Origin: Aquiflexum balticum DSM 16537
GTDB taxonomy: Bacteria; Bacteroidota; Bacteroidia; Cytophagales; Cyclobacteriaceae
Length of the DNA: 64,000 nt
Direction of reading: 5' to 3'
Assembly: GCF_900176595.1 (NCBI RefSeq)
Contig: NZ_LT838813.1
Coordinates: forward strand, 2,932,001-2,996,000
Positions 37,783-46,457 of this stretch are shown here, piece after piece. Positions within the stretch are counted from its first letter, which is position 1, and each line of letters starts with the position of its first letter. The notes under the pieces were generated by a model, which was not told the DNA's origin, searched no databases, and saw only the letters and a list, made by a program, of their open reading frames with translations. A program made the position numbers and the translations under genes.

Positions 37783-38067
37783 TTATCTCTTACTGATTTT
37801 GTTTAATGCGATTCCTTTTTGCATGCGGGATTTAAAAGTGGTCATGCCTTCCGATGAAAGTGCTTTATGTTTGGTACTTCTCCCTTGAACACGTTTACGC
37901 CACATTTTAAATGAACTTTCTTTCATTTCCCTGCGCATTAGGCTGATGACCTCTTTTTCCGGGATTCCAAATTGTGCTTCAATCGCATCAAAAGGCGTGC
38001 GGTCCTCCCAAGCCATTTCTATGATTCTGTCAATTTCTTCGGTTGCGAACTCGGTTGTTTTCTTCAT
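37783..38067 (-). CDS. DUF2805/TIGR03643-type small basic protein
   Basis: These 94 residues contain IDRIIEMAWEDRTPFDAIEAQFGI, an HTH-like helix pair, followed by MKESSFKMWRKRVQGRSTKH, the signature of this family. The fold looks DNA-binding, but function is not known to me. It is divergent from the cryptochrome gene with only 40 bp between starts, so the two probably share a control region. Confidence 0.8.
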   Translation of the reverse strand: MKKTTEFATEEIDRIIEMAWEDRTPFDAIEAQFGIPEKEVISLMRREMKESSFKMWRKRVQGRSTKHKALSSEGMTTFKSRMQKGIALNKISKR

Positions 38068-38107
38068 GATCTAAAAACTTTAGACCCGATCCATTGTTTT
38101 GAACCCG

Positions 38108-39577
38108 ATGGAAAAAGTCAATTTGGTTTGGTTCAAGAGAGATCTGAGATTAAGGGACCATGCGCCGCTAAAGGAGGCGATTGAAAGTGGTCTTCCCGTG
38201 ATATTGCTGTATTGTTTTGAGCCTGAACTGATAGCATCCCCTAAATCTGATATCCGGCATTGGAGATTTGTTTGGCAAAGCTTGGTGGATTTGAATTCCC
38301 AACTCGAGGCCCATGATACCAAAATCCATGTTTTTTATATCGATCCCTTGATGTTGTTTCAGGAATTGTCCAAAATCTATAAAATTCAAACCGTGTATTC
38401 CCACCAAGAAACAGGGATCAAGATTACCTATGACAGGGATAAAAGGGCTGCTGCGTTTTTTAAAAAGGGAAATATCTCATGGAAAGAATATGCGCAACAA
38501 GGAGTAAAGCGGGGCAGGAGTGATAGAAAAAACTGGTCAAAGGATTGGTATACCATGATGTCTTCCCCACAAGAAAACCCAGATTTTTCCAAAGCTGCTT
38601 TTTATACCTTGTCCAATCAGTTCATGGAAAATCTGGAATCTACAAGTATACCTGAAGAGTGGAAATCTCTTCATCCCACTATGCAGAAAGGGGGAGAGAT
38701 TACGGCCATGAAATATTTTCATTCATTTTTTGAGGAAAGGGTCAAAAACTACAATAGACACATTTCGAAACCCGAATTGAGCCGGAGAGGCTGTAGTAGG
38801 TTGTCTCCCTATCTTGCTTGGGGCAATTTGTCCATCCGTCAGGTTTATCAGGCAGCAGAGATGAAAAAGAAGGAAAAATTTCAAGTCAAGAACTTGACGA
38901 ATTTCCAGTCCAGGCTGAGGTGGCACTGTCATTTTATCCAAAAGTTTGAAATGGAGTCCAGAATGGAATACGAAAATATAAATCGGGGGTTTGATGGTTT
39001 CATAAAACCAAAAGATGAGAAAAAAATCAAGGCATGGGAAGAAGGTAAGACAGGAATTCCACTCGTTGATGCCTGTATGCGATGTCTTGCGGAAACGGGT
39101 TATCTCAACTTCAGGATGCGGGCGATGGTGGTATCCTTTTTGACACACCACCTTTTTCAGGATTGGCAGGAGGGAGCTAATTATTTGGCAAGGATGTTTC
39201 TGGATTTCGAGCCCGGTATCCACTACCCGCAATTGCAGATGCAGGCAGGAGTGACGGGGATCAACACTGTCAGGATATACAATCCCCTCAAGCAATCCAA
39301 AGATCATGATCCGGAAGGTGTTTTTATCAAAAAGTGGGTTCCTGAACTTGCGTGCTTACCAATTCATATCATACACGAACCATGGAAAATCACAGGTATT
39401 GAATCAGAACTTTATGGTTTCCATTTGGGTAAGGATTATCCCTATCCCATAGTGGATGTGGAGGCTTCAGGGAAATTTGCAAGAGATCATATCTGGAAAG
39501 CTCAGAAAATGGTCGCAGTGAAAATTGAAGCGGAAAGAATTTTGAATAAGCATACGGTGCCAGATAGGTGGCCTTAG
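38108..39577 (+). CDS. cryptochrome/photolyase-family flavoprotein, second type
   Basis: The internal ATG (MEKVNLVWFKRDLRL) is preferred over the TTG at 38099. The 489-residue protein has the antenna domain, then FAD-domain blocks RGCSRLSPYLAWGNLSIRQ, RLRWHCHFIQKFE and, in place of the NNGGWQWA of the first photolyase, HYPQLQMQAGVTGINTVRIYNP. That motif marks a different clade of bacterial photolyase-like proteins. CPD repair, 6-4 repair or signalling cannot be separated without phylogeny. Its divergent neighbour is a small HTH-like protein. Confidence 0.88.
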   Translation: MEKVNLVWFKRDLRLRDHAPLKEAIESGLPVILLYCFEPELIASPKSDIRHWRFVWQSLVDLNSQLEAHDTKIHVFYIDPLMLFQELSKIYKIQTVYSHQETGIKITYDRDKRAAAFFKKGNISWKEYAQQGVKRGRSDRKNWSKDWYTMMSSPQENPDFSKAAFYTLSNQFMENLESTSIPEEWKSLHPTMQKGGEITAMKYFHSFFEERVKNYNRHISKPELSRRGCSRLSPYLAWGNLSIRQVYQAAEMKKKEKFQVKNLTNFQSRLRWHCHFIQKFEMESRMEYENINRGFDGFIKPKDEKKIKAWEEGKTGIPLVDACMRCLAETGYLNFRMRAMVVSFLTHHLFQDWQEGANYLARMFLDFEPGIHYPQLQMQAGVTGINTVRIYNPLKQSKDHDPEGVFIKKWVPELACLPIHIIHEPWKITGIESELYGFHLGKDYPYPIVDVEASGKFARDHIWKAQKMVAVKIEAERILNKHTVPDRWP

Positions 39578-39663
39578 GGGATATTGAAGATAATACTTTG
39601 TCAACCTGGAATTGCAGTTGGGGATAGGCAAAATAGGACACAAAATCCCTAAATCATCGCAGA

Positions 39664-39787
39664 CCTGATGGCAGGTTTATACTGCTGCCATAATAAAAGG
39701 ATTTGATCAAATCAAAAGCTCTACGTGTAAGGCAAATAATTTAAAAATATCTTTAGTTTTATTGTAAATCTTCCCATAATTACGAAA
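39664..39787 (+). repeat. dispersed repeat, copy A (central module)
   Basis: This copy has the central module only: GGCAGGTTTATACT, then AAAAGGATTTGATCAAATCAAA containing a 6-bp-arm palindrome, then TAAAAATATCTTTAGTTTTAT and a GTAAATCTTCCCATAATTACGAAA end. It lies upstream of the dihydroorotase gene, in the same orientation as five other copies. Confidence 0.75.
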
Positions 39788-39839
39788 CGCAATCGGTTAC
39801 CGGCAAAGGAAGACGACCAAAATATACAGCCAATTTACA

Positions 39840-41186
39840 ATGACAGAAAAAACGCTAATTAAGAATATCAACATCGTTAACGGAGGACAAATTATTCTTA
39901 CTGACCTCTTATTTGATAAAGGCTTAATTCAAAAAATCGGGCCAAATAATGATACAAATGCAAGGGTAATTGACGGAACAGGTAAATATTTATTTCCGGG
40001 TATCATTGACGGACAAGTTCATTTTCGTGACCCGGGTTTGACCCATAAAGGCGACTTATATACAGAGAGCAAAGCAGCCGTGGCAGGTGGGGTGACATCA
40101 TTCATTGATATGCCAAATACTTTTCCGAATGTATTGACCATAAATATCTTGAATGAAAAATACAAAATAGCCGCTGAGAAATCCTTGGCAAATTTTGGTT
40201 TCTTTTTGGGAGTGAACGGTGACAACCTTGATGAAGTATTAAAACTCGACACATCCAAACTTTTGGGTGTTTCTGATGACGGACTTTACTTTACAAAGAA
40301 AGGGAATCTGCTTGCAGACAATCCTGAAACAATGGAAAAGCTATTTGCGCATTGTAAATCCATTATTGCCATACACTCGGAGAAAGAACAAATAGTAGAA
40401 GAGAATGAACAACTGTACAGAGAAAAATATGGTGAGGATGTACCTGTTGAATTTCACCCACTGATAAGAAGCGAAAAAGCCTGTTATGAAGCAACCAAAA
40501 GGGCCATTGACATAGCCAACAAGCACAAGGCACGTCTTCACATATTGCACCTGACTACAGAAGCAGAAACCCATTTGTTTAGAAATGACATTCCTTTGCA
40601 ACAAAAAAATATAACAACCGAAGTATCGGTTCATCATTTGTGGTTTTCTGACAAAGATTATCAGCGTTTGGGAACTCTGATCAAATGGAACCCCGCTATC
40701 AAAACAGAAAAAGATAAAAAAGGACTTTTGAAAGCTTTATTAGACGATAGAATAGATATCGTTACAACTGACCACGCCCCGCACACCTTAGACGAAAAGC
40801 AGAAACCCTATTTTCAGGCAATGTCGGGTGCTCCGATTGTGCAACATTCTTTGAATATCATGCTTGAGTTCTATAAGCAAGGCCTTATTTCATTGGAGAA
40901 AATCGCCGAGAAGATGTGTCATAACCCTGCGATACTCTATCAAATAGAAAAACGGGGTTTCATCCGTGAAGGCTACTTTGCTGACCTGACTATAGTTGAC
41001 CTCAATGCACCTTGGACCGTCGCTAAGAATAATATTTTATCCAAATGCGGCTGGTCGCCATTGGAAGGGACAACTTTTCAAACGAAAGTGACTCATACAT
41101 TTGTAAACGGACATTTGGTGTATGACAATGGACAGTTTGACGAAACAATAAAGGGTCAAGAATTAACAACTCAAAACAATGGTTGA
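39840..41186 (+). CDS. pyrC: dihydroorotase
   Basis: This 448-residue amidohydrolase has IDGQVHFRDPGLTHKGDLYTES (metal HxH and substrate Arg), GGVTSFIDMPNTFPN, the HILHLTTEAE metal His, the catalytic Asp in VTTDHAPHTLDEK and the C-terminal GCGWSPLEGTTF-like block (here CGWSPLEGTTFQTKVTHTFVNGHLVY). It closes carbamoyl aspartate to dihydroorotate in pyrimidine synthesis. Its position in an accessory block, coupled to a DUF6671 gene and flanked by copies A and B of the dispersed repeat, suggests an acquired or second copy. Confidence 0.93.
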   Translation: MTEKTLIKNINIVNGGQIILTDLLFDKGLIQKIGPNNDTNARVIDGTGKYLFPGIIDGQVHFRDPGLTHKGDLYTESKAAVAGGVTSFIDMPNTFPNVLTINILNEKYKIAAEKSLANFGFFLGVNGDNLDEVLKLDTSKLLGVSDDGLYFTKKGNLLADNPETMEKLFAHCKSIIAIHSEKEQIVEENEQLYREKYGEDVPVEFHPLIRSEKACYEATKRAIDIANKHKARLHILHLTTEAETHLFRNDIPLQQKNITTEVSVHHLWFSDKDYQRLGTLIKWNPAIKTEKDKKGLLKALLDDRIDIVTTDHAPHTLDEKQKPYFQAMSGAPIVQHSLNIMLEFYKQGLISLEKIAEKMCHNPAILYQIEKRGFIREGYFADLTIVDLNAPWTVAKNNILSKCGWSPLEGTTFQTKVTHTFVNGHLVYDNGQFDETIKGQELTTQNNG

Positions 41187-41197
41187 ATTTTTTATCA

Positions 41198-42034
41198 ATG
41201 TTTGAAAATAGAAAATTGATTATCGCCACAAAGCACAGAAAAGAAAGCGTGATAGCACCAATTCTTGAAAGAGAATTAGGAGTCAGATGTTTTGTGGATG
41301 AAACTTTTGATACGGACCTTTTGGGAACTTTCACAGGAGAAGTAGAAAGACAACTTGACCCTATTTCAACTGCCAGAGAAAAGTGTTTGCAGGCAATGAA
41401 AATCAATGACTGCGAACTGGGTATTGCCAGTGAAGGTTCATTCGGGCCACATCCATCTTTGTTTTTTGTAAGTGCCGATGATGAGTTTTTGATTTTTATA
41501 GACAAAAAAAACAATCTGGAAATCATAGCCCGAGAACTTAGCACAGAAACAAATTTCAATGGCAAAGAATTAATAACCGAGAATGAACTTTTGGATTTTG
41601 CCCAATCAATTGGCTTCCCGGCACACGGTTTAATTCTTCGCCAATCAAAAAATGATATTTCAGAAATTCATAAAGGTATAACCGACCCTGAAATTCTAAA
41701 GACAACCTTTGAAAATCTGCGCTCAAATCATCATGCTGTTTATGTGGAAACAGATATGAGAGCTATGTATAACCCCACTCGTATGGAAGTGATTAAAAAA
41801 GCCGCAGAGAAGTTAGTCGAAAAAATCAAGTCTGCCTGTCCTGTATGTCAAATGCCAGGCTTTGTGATAGCACAAGCAAAAAAAGGACTTGAGTGCAGTT
41901 TGTGCGGTTCACCGACAAATTCAACACTCAGTTACCTTTATCAATGCCAACATTGTAATTTCACAAAGGAAGAAATGTATCCAAACAAAAAGACAGCAGA
42001 AGACCCCATGTACTGCGACTATTGTAATCCATAA
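41198..42034 (+). CDS. DUF6671 family protein
   Basis: At about 278 residues it begins MFENRKLIIATKHRKESVIAPILE, with conserved STAREKCLQAM, GIASEGSFGPHPSLFFVSADDE and ETDMRAMYNPTRM blocks, and ends in two zinc-ribbon pairs (CPVCQMPGF, CSLCGSPT, then CQHC and CDYC). The role of this family is unknown to me. The frame opens at a TTG at 41183 that overlaps the dihydroorotase stop; the ATG at 41198 is preferred. It is probably translated together with dihydroorotase. Confidence 0.82.
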   Translation: MFENRKLIIATKHRKESVIAPILERELGVRCFVDETFDTDLLGTFTGEVERQLDPISTAREKCLQAMKINDCELGIASEGSFGPHPSLFFVSADDEFLIFIDKKNNLEIIARELSTETNFNGKELITENELLDFAQSIGFPAHGLILRQSKNDISEIHKGITDPEILKTTFENLRSNHHAVYVETDMRAMYNPTRMEVIKKAAEKLVEKIKSACPVCQMPGFVIAQAKKGLECSLCGSPTNSTLSYLYQCQHCNFTKEEMYPNKKTAEDPMYCDYCNP

Positions 42035-42045
42035 AACAACTTAGC

Positions 42046-42235
42046 CCTGATAGCCATAAGGCAGGTTTATACTCCAAACACAACAAAAGGCTTTGATCAA
42101 ATCAAATTCCTGTGGATAAGGCAGATAATTAAAAAATATCTATAGTTTTATAGACAATCTTTCCACAATATTAAGGAAAGCATGCCAAATAGGATTGCTT
42201 TCTAACATTATAGAAGAAAGCAAAACGTTGAACTA
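42046..42235 (+). repeat. dispersed repeat, copy B (central module plus start of 3' module)
   Basis: The central module matches copy A closely (GGCAGGTTTATACT, TTTGATCAAATCAAATTCCTGTGGAT in pieces, TAAAAAATATCTATAGTTTTATA). It continues into the 3' module GGAAAGCATGCC...GAAAGCAAAACGTTGAACTAAA, shared with copy E. Similarity to E stops just after GAAC, where the left end of the IS91-like element may lie. The remainder of the gap to 42352 is AT-rich. Confidence 0.7.
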
Positions 42236-42351
42236 AACCTCCTTCGTCGGTAGTTTTTCTGTATTCCATCATAAAGGCCTGATTTTTAACAATATGTATT
42301 AAATTTATTCCATGTTCAATCTTTAACTAATTTAATCATGGAAAAAAAAGT

Positions 42352-43173
42352 TTGCGCCAGAGGATGTATGAGGAGATGTCCTACAGACATTATTCTCCCA
42401 GAAGCATCAAGACCTATCTTAGCCTGGTATCTGTAGTATCAGCTCATTTTGGAAAAAGTCCGGATCTGATCAGTATCCCCGAATTAAAGGACTACCTTTT
42501 TAAAAGGATCAGTTTGGACGGACTTTCGGTATCAAGCATAAACCAGACAATCAGTGCCTTTAAAATACTTTTCAAAGACGTGCTTGAAAGAGATTGGGAT
42601 ACTATCAGGATCAAACGGCCAAGACGTCCCAAGCTGCTTCCGGTTGTATTCTCAAAGGAAGAAGTGTCGCTTATCCTTAAGAGTATCAGGAACAGAAAGC
42701 ACTATTGCCTGATAGCCCTTACCTACGCCTCGGGGCTCAGGCTTGGTGAGGTGATCAGTCTCAAGCCCGGCGATATAGACAGTGACAGGATGCAGCTTAA
42801 AGTGAGGGGAGGCAAGGGATACAAGGACAGGTATACCCTTCTGCCCCATAAGTTACTGGTACAGCTTCGGGATTACTTCAAAAGCTACCGTCCGGTTACT
42901 TATCTCTTTGAAGGGCAGGTGCCGGGAAAGCCATACAGCGAAAAAAGCGCACAGTCTGTTCTGAAAAAGGCCATGGAATGTGCCGGAATAACAAAGCAGG
43001 CGTGCTTCCATACCCTTCGCCATTCTTTTGCCACACATCTGCTCGAGCAGGGAACCAATGTCAGGATTATCCAAGAGCTGTTGGGACACAGGTCCCTTAA
43101 GACCACTACGGTTTACCTGCATATAAGCAACCTGACCCCCGCGCAGATCAAAAGTCCCCTGGATGAGCTTTGA
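42352..43173 (+). CDS. tyrosine recombinase of the IS91-like element
   Basis: The 273-residue phage-integrase-family protein has a SAM-like N-terminal domain (MYEEMSYRHYSPRSIKTYL) and the catalytic set: Arg in YASGLRLGEVISL, Lys in KGYKDRYTL, HTLRHSFATHLLEQG, LLGHRSLKTTTVYLH with the nucleophile Tyr. It lacks the extra helix region and ~320-residue length of integron integrases. A better-looking ATG at 42338 is in another frame, separated by A8 (ATGGAAAAAAAAGTTTGCG); one extra A would fuse the frames to give MEKKSLRQRMYEE. Otherwise translation must begin at TTG 42352 or ATG 42364. Confidence 0.85.
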   Translation: MRQRMYEEMSYRHYSPRSIKTYLSLVSVVSAHFGKSPDLISIPELKDYLFKRISLDGLSVSSINQTISAFKILFKDVLERDWDTIRIKRPRRPKLLPVVFSKEEVSLILKSIRNRKHYCLIALTYASGLRLGEVISLKPGDIDSDRMQLKVRGGKGYKDRYTLLPHKLLVQLRDYFKSYRPVTYLFEGQVPGKPYSEKSAQSVLKKAMECAGITKQACFHTLRHSFATHLLEQGTNVRIIQELLGHRSLKTTTVYLHISNLTPAQIKSPLDEL

Positions 43174-44345
43174 TGGATGCTGTTAACAAAAGGAATGGTG
43201 GGGCCGAACTCTCAACAGTCCTGGATTCCCAAAAGGAGGTTTTCCTGTCGCAGAAGCATCTGTGCCCTGACCAGAGAAAGGCCTTTAACGACATCCTCCA
43301 TTGCCGGACATCACAAATGGGCTCACACAGTCTCTGTTGTGACTCCTGCGGTAGGGTCAAAGTCTGCTATAACAGCTGCAGGAACCGCCACTGTCCGAAG
43401 TGCCAGTACATCAAGCAGCAGCTTTGGGTGGAAAAGCTAAAGTGCAGGCTTCTGCCTGTCAGGTACTTTCACGCCGTGTTTACGGTTCCTGAGTTTCTCA
43501 ATCCATTGTTCTACATCAACCAGAGGTTCTGTTACAACCTGCTCTTTGAATGTTCTGCAAAAGCAGTAAAGAAGACGGCCCTGAATCCGGCATTTCTGGG
43601 AGTCGAAAGCGGCTGTCTGTCGGTACTCCACACTTGGGGCCAATCCCTGAACTACCACCCCCACATCCATATGCTGGTTCCTGCAGGAGGCCTTGACAGT
43701 GACGGGATGCAGTGGCTGTATGCCGGTAAAAAGTTCTTCGTTCCGGTAAAGGCCCTTTCGTCCGTGTTCCGGGGACTGTTCATGGAAAGGCTTTTGGGCG
43801 CACTGGAGGATAACCTTCTCAGGATACCCGAAGGTCAAAAAGAGCTGTTTGCCGATATCAAAAGTCTGAAAAGGGAATCTTACGCAAAGATGTGGAATGT
43901 CTATATCAAGAAGACTTTCAGGGGGGCGGGCCAGGTGGTCAGCTACCTTGGCAGGTATACCCACAGGGTAGCGATCAGCAACAGCCGTATTCTGGATACA
44001 GATGGTGAAACCGTAAAATTCAGGTGGAAGGATTACAGGGACAACAAAACCAAAACCATGTTGCTTGCCTGTTCCGAGTTTGTCAGAAGATTTATGCAAC
44101 ATGTACTGCCAACAGGCTTCTACAAAATCCGCTATTACGGCATCTTGGCCTCGGCCAACAGCAACACCAAAATGAATGAATGTTTCAGGCTGTTGAACAT
44201 AACAAGGGAGGTGTCATTTTACCATGGGCTGAGCACCTACGAGGTGATGGAGGAGATTTTCGGAGAAGAGATGTTCAGGTGTACCTGCTGCAAGAACGGA
44301 AGGATGGTCTTTGCCCCGCCCGGGGAAAAAGGAAACGGTCCCTGA
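43173..44345 (+). CDS. IS91-family HUH transposase
   Basis: At 390 residues it has the N-terminal zinc module (CCDSCGRVKVCYNSC, RHCPKCQ), the HUH motif in YHPHIHMLVPAGGL, and the catalytic Tyr region VVSYLGRYTHRVAISNSRI. All IS91-family blocks are intact, so it may be active. Its ATG overlaps the recombinase stop (TGATG). IS91 elements move by rolling-circle single-strand transfer and can carry flanking DNA, which is relevant to the cassette-rich sequence immediately downstream. Confidence 0.93.
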   Translation: MDAVNKRNGGAELSTVLDSQKEVFLSQKHLCPDQRKAFNDILHCRTSQMGSHSLCCDSCGRVKVCYNSCRNRHCPKCQYIKQQLWVEKLKCRLLPVRYFHAVFTVPEFLNPLFYINQRFCYNLLFECSAKAVKKTALNPAFLGVESGCLSVLHTWGQSLNYHPHIHMLVPAGGLDSDGMQWLYAGKKFFVPVKALSSVFRGLFMERLLGALEDNLLRIPEGQKELFADIKSLKRESYAKMWNVYIKKTFRGAGQVVSYLGRYTHRVAISNSRILDTDGETVKFRWKDYRDNKTKTMLLACSEFVRRFMQHVLPTGFYKIRYYGILASANSNTKMNECFRLLNITREVSFYHGLSTYEVMEEIFGEEMFRCTCCKNGRMVFAPPGEKGNGP

Positions 44346-44548
44346 ATGAAAAAGCAGGGATGAAGTTCTTTGAAAAGCTGAAAGAAAAACAAAACAGAGG
44401 TTCTGTTACAGGGAAAGGTATGCCCGGTCCCAAACAAAATTTCCGGGTAAAAAAGCGGAATCCGTCCAAAACTTCAGGACAATGGTCCAAAACCAGACAA
44501 AACCTTCAAAGCAAAGCAGATAAATACCCATAGGTGTAGCACGGCTTA

Positions 44549-44639
44549 GTCCAACTATGTTTTAAACGCAATCTTGAAACGCCAATTTATTTTGGCTATT
44601 TTTTTGGCTAGATTGCGTCTAAAACACTTTACGTTGGGC
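44549..44639 (+). other. integron attC-like recombination site 1 (best match)
   Basis: The site opens with GTCCAAC (fits RYYYAAC) and closes with GTTGGGC (fits GTTRRRY). Between them TGTTTTAAACGCAATCT pairs with AGATTGCGTCTAAAACA (17 bp, one mismatch), and the loop holds a small GCCAA/TTGGC hairpin. The 91-bp length is normal for attC. The next gene starts 17 bp after the core. Confidence 0.75.
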
Positions 44640-44655
44640 ACTATAAAATGAAACG

Positions 44656-45483
44656 ATGAAACATACATCACTCACCATAATTATACTATTCCTTTTTAAT
44701 CTGGCGTGGAGTCAAGACAGTGACAAAATCATTAAAAGTTTCATTCAGATAGGTGAAGTTCATTACGAGTATATCGGTTACAATAAAAGTGAATTGTACC
44801 GAGCATTCGAAAAATTAAGAGATAATACCGATCTAGAATATTTAGTAGAACTAACTACCCATGAAAATCCTATCGTAAAATGCTATGCCTCTTGGGCACT
44901 GGCTGATCGAGATTATCCTCAACTAGATGAAGTTTTGAATTCATTTTTAGCCAAGGATGAAACTTTTACAATACATACAATGGACATAAAGGATTCTGAA
45001 AAGTTATCTGTGTCTTTTTATCATAGGTATTGGAATAGGCTGACCCAACAGGAAAAGGAAAAAGACGAAAAAATTCAAAGACTAGATAGCATTATTCTTT
45101 ATTCACCGAACACTGATTGGCTTTTAACCTTGAGAGCACTAGAAAATAGAATTTATCCCCAAAAGTATCATCCAAGAATTGAAGAATTGGCTTTTAATGA
45201 ACGCAATAAATCAGCAATATTTTATTTATCAAATTGGTACAAGGCAGAATATCATCAAGATTTGAAAACAGCTTTAATCGAGTATCTTAAAGATACAGAG
45301 TTTGAAAATGTAGGAGTGAGAGAATACTATCAGGTGATATTTGAGCTTTTAAATTTCAGGGATGAAAAAACAAAGGCTGTAGTAGTGAACAAGCTTCGAA
45401 CAGACTTACATTGGAAAAATGATAGGCAAAGATTTATAAGTTTATTGCAAGACCATAGCATATATGAATCAGACCTTCAATGA
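44656..45483 (+). CDS. cassette gene: secreted HEAT-repeat-like protein
   Basis: A signal peptide (ending NLAWSQ) precedes about 255 helical residues. LYRAFEKLRDNTDLEYLVELTTHENPIVKCYASWALADRDYP-type sequence (residues ~48-92) looks like HEAT-type repeats; later repeats are weak. No enzyme motif is visible and I do not recognise the family. The gene lies inside a unit beginning GTTGGGCACT (44633) and ending AGTGCCCAAC (45497-45506), exact reverse complements as in integron cassettes. Confidence 0.75.
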   Translation: MKHTSLTIIILFLFNLAWSQDSDKIIKSFIQIGEVHYEYIGYNKSELYRAFEKLRDNTDLEYLVELTTHENPIVKCYASWALADRDYPQLDEVLNSFLAKDETFTIHTMDIKDSEKLSVSFYHRYWNRLTQQEKEKDEKIQRLDSIILYSPNTDWLLTLRALENRIYPQKYHPRIEELAFNERNKSAIFYLSNWYKAEYHQDLKTALIEYLKDTEFENVGVREYYQVIFELLNFRDEKTKAVVVNKLRTDLHWKNDRQRFISLLQDHSIYESDLQ

Positions 45484-45499
45484 AAAAAGGAATTACAGT

Positions 45500-45631
45500 G
45501 CCCAACATCACCTTGGAAGACAGCGGGCGGTTCCTAGTAAATTGAAAGTTTAGTATCTTTAAAAAGTTAGGAGTAGGCTGGAAGCGAACGGCTCCGAAGG
45601 CCCGCCGTCTCCAAGCTGAATCCCGTTTGCA
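45500..45631 (+). other. integron attC-like site 2
   Basis: It starts GCCCAAC (RYYYAAC) and ends GTTTGCA (degenerate GTTRRRY). CTTGGAAGACAGCGGG (45512) pairs with CCCGCCGTCTCCAAG (45601), leaving one bulged A and one mismatch; attC sites characteristically carry such extrahelical bases. The length of 132 bp is close to sites 3 and 4. Confidence 0.65.
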
Positions 45632-45668
45632 GCATGTGGCGGGAAGACCCAAATGATAAATAATTGAA

Positions 45669-46319
45669 ATGAGAAGAATCGAACAAATTTTTGCAGTTGC
45701 TGCTTGGACAATAATTATTGGACTCTCGATTTATTTTTTCCTTGACAACGTAGCGGTTTACTTTACCGGATTTAAGAGTGAGAGCTTTTTGAATAATCCA
45801 TTTTGGGTTGGGCTACATCTAATTGGGGGTACTTTGGCATTATTGTTTGGACCGATTCAATTCTCCAAGTGGATAAGGACTAAATACTTGACATTTCACA
45901 GAATTACAGGTAAAGTTTATATAATCGGTGCTTTTATTGCCGGATTATCAGCACTTCGACTATCATTAATAAGTTCTTGTGCGCCTTGCAGGGTTTCACT
46001 TTTTATTTTGGCTGTATTGGTTATTGGGACAACATTTTCTGCATGGTGGTCTGTAAAAAGTAAAAATGTAAAGGCACACCAACAATTTATGGTAAGAAGT
46101 TATATCTGCGTTTTATCATTTGTTGCAGTTAGAATCGGTGGACTCATTCCTTTAGACTTTTTATTCGGACAAATTGAGGACCCTACATTCGACCGAACTG
46201 TAAATGAATACTTCTTTTCATTTGTTCCCTTGATTGTAGGGGAAATATTTTTGATATGGTTGCCTACTTTGAAGGCTATTAAAGATAAGATGAAAGTGAG
46301 ACAATCCGTCAGCCGCTAA
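45669..46319 (+). CDS. cassette gene: DUF2306 membrane protein
   Basis: The 216-residue protein has six predicted helices and the DUF2306 pattern of conserved histidines: LHLIGGTLALLFGPIQFS, FHRITGKVYIIGA and KAHQQFMVRSYIC. It might bind haem or another cofactor in the membrane; function is unknown. Its stop codon (CGCTAA) lies within the attC-like R'' box GCCGCTAAC of site 3, which matches the reverse complement of the cassette's first bases GTTTGCAGC at 7 of 9 positions. Confidence 0.85.
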   Translation: MRRIEQIFAVAAWTIIIGLSIYFFLDNVAVYFTGFKSESFLNNPFWVGLHLIGGTLALLFGPIQFSKWIRTKYLTFHRITGKVYIIGAFIAGLSALRLSLISSCAPCRVSLFILAVLVIGTTFSAWWSVKSKNVKAHQQFMVRSYICVLSFVAVRIGGLIPLDFLFGQIEDPTFDRTVNEYFFSFVPLIVGEIFLIWLPTLKAIKDKMKVRQSVSR

Positions 46320-46443
46320 CAAAAGCTATTTGCATTGACGGGGTGAATTGTACCTATAAAGTTTTACCTTCACCTATATGTTTGGTCCCTTTGGAAAAAA
46401 CCTTTTCAAATGCCAGCCTCTTTAATTAGCCAAAAGTTAATTT
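46314..46443 (+). other. integron attC-like site 3 (degenerate)
   Basis: It runs from CGCTAAC to GTTAATT. TAAC-AAAA-GCTATTT near the left end mirrors AATTAGC-CAAAA-GTTA near the right end, giving the spacer symmetry of attC. The 130-bp length matches sites 2 and 4. The outer boxes are off consensus, so this is weaker than site 1. Confidence 0.45.
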
Positions 46444-46457
46444 TATATTAGAAAATT

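Larger units (their letters stand above)
42228..44545 (+). mobile_element. IS91-like rolling-circle element with tyrosine recombinase (ends approximate)
   Basis: It comprises an XerD-like tyrosine recombinase gene overlapping an IS91-family HUH transposase gene (TGATG), an arrangement seen in some IS91-group elements. The ends are estimates. The left end may follow GAAC at about 42231, where repeat copy B stops matching copy E; IS91 elements insert next to GAAC/CAAG. The right end is placed near CCCATAGGTGTAGCACGG, just before the attC-like site at 44549. Confidence 0.65.

Noticed and set aside
42352-43173. Tyrosine recombinase as an integron integrase (IntI) for the attC-like sites
   Set aside because: At 273 aa it is too short and lacks the IntI-specific extra region; it overlaps an IS91 transposase gene and belongs to that element.
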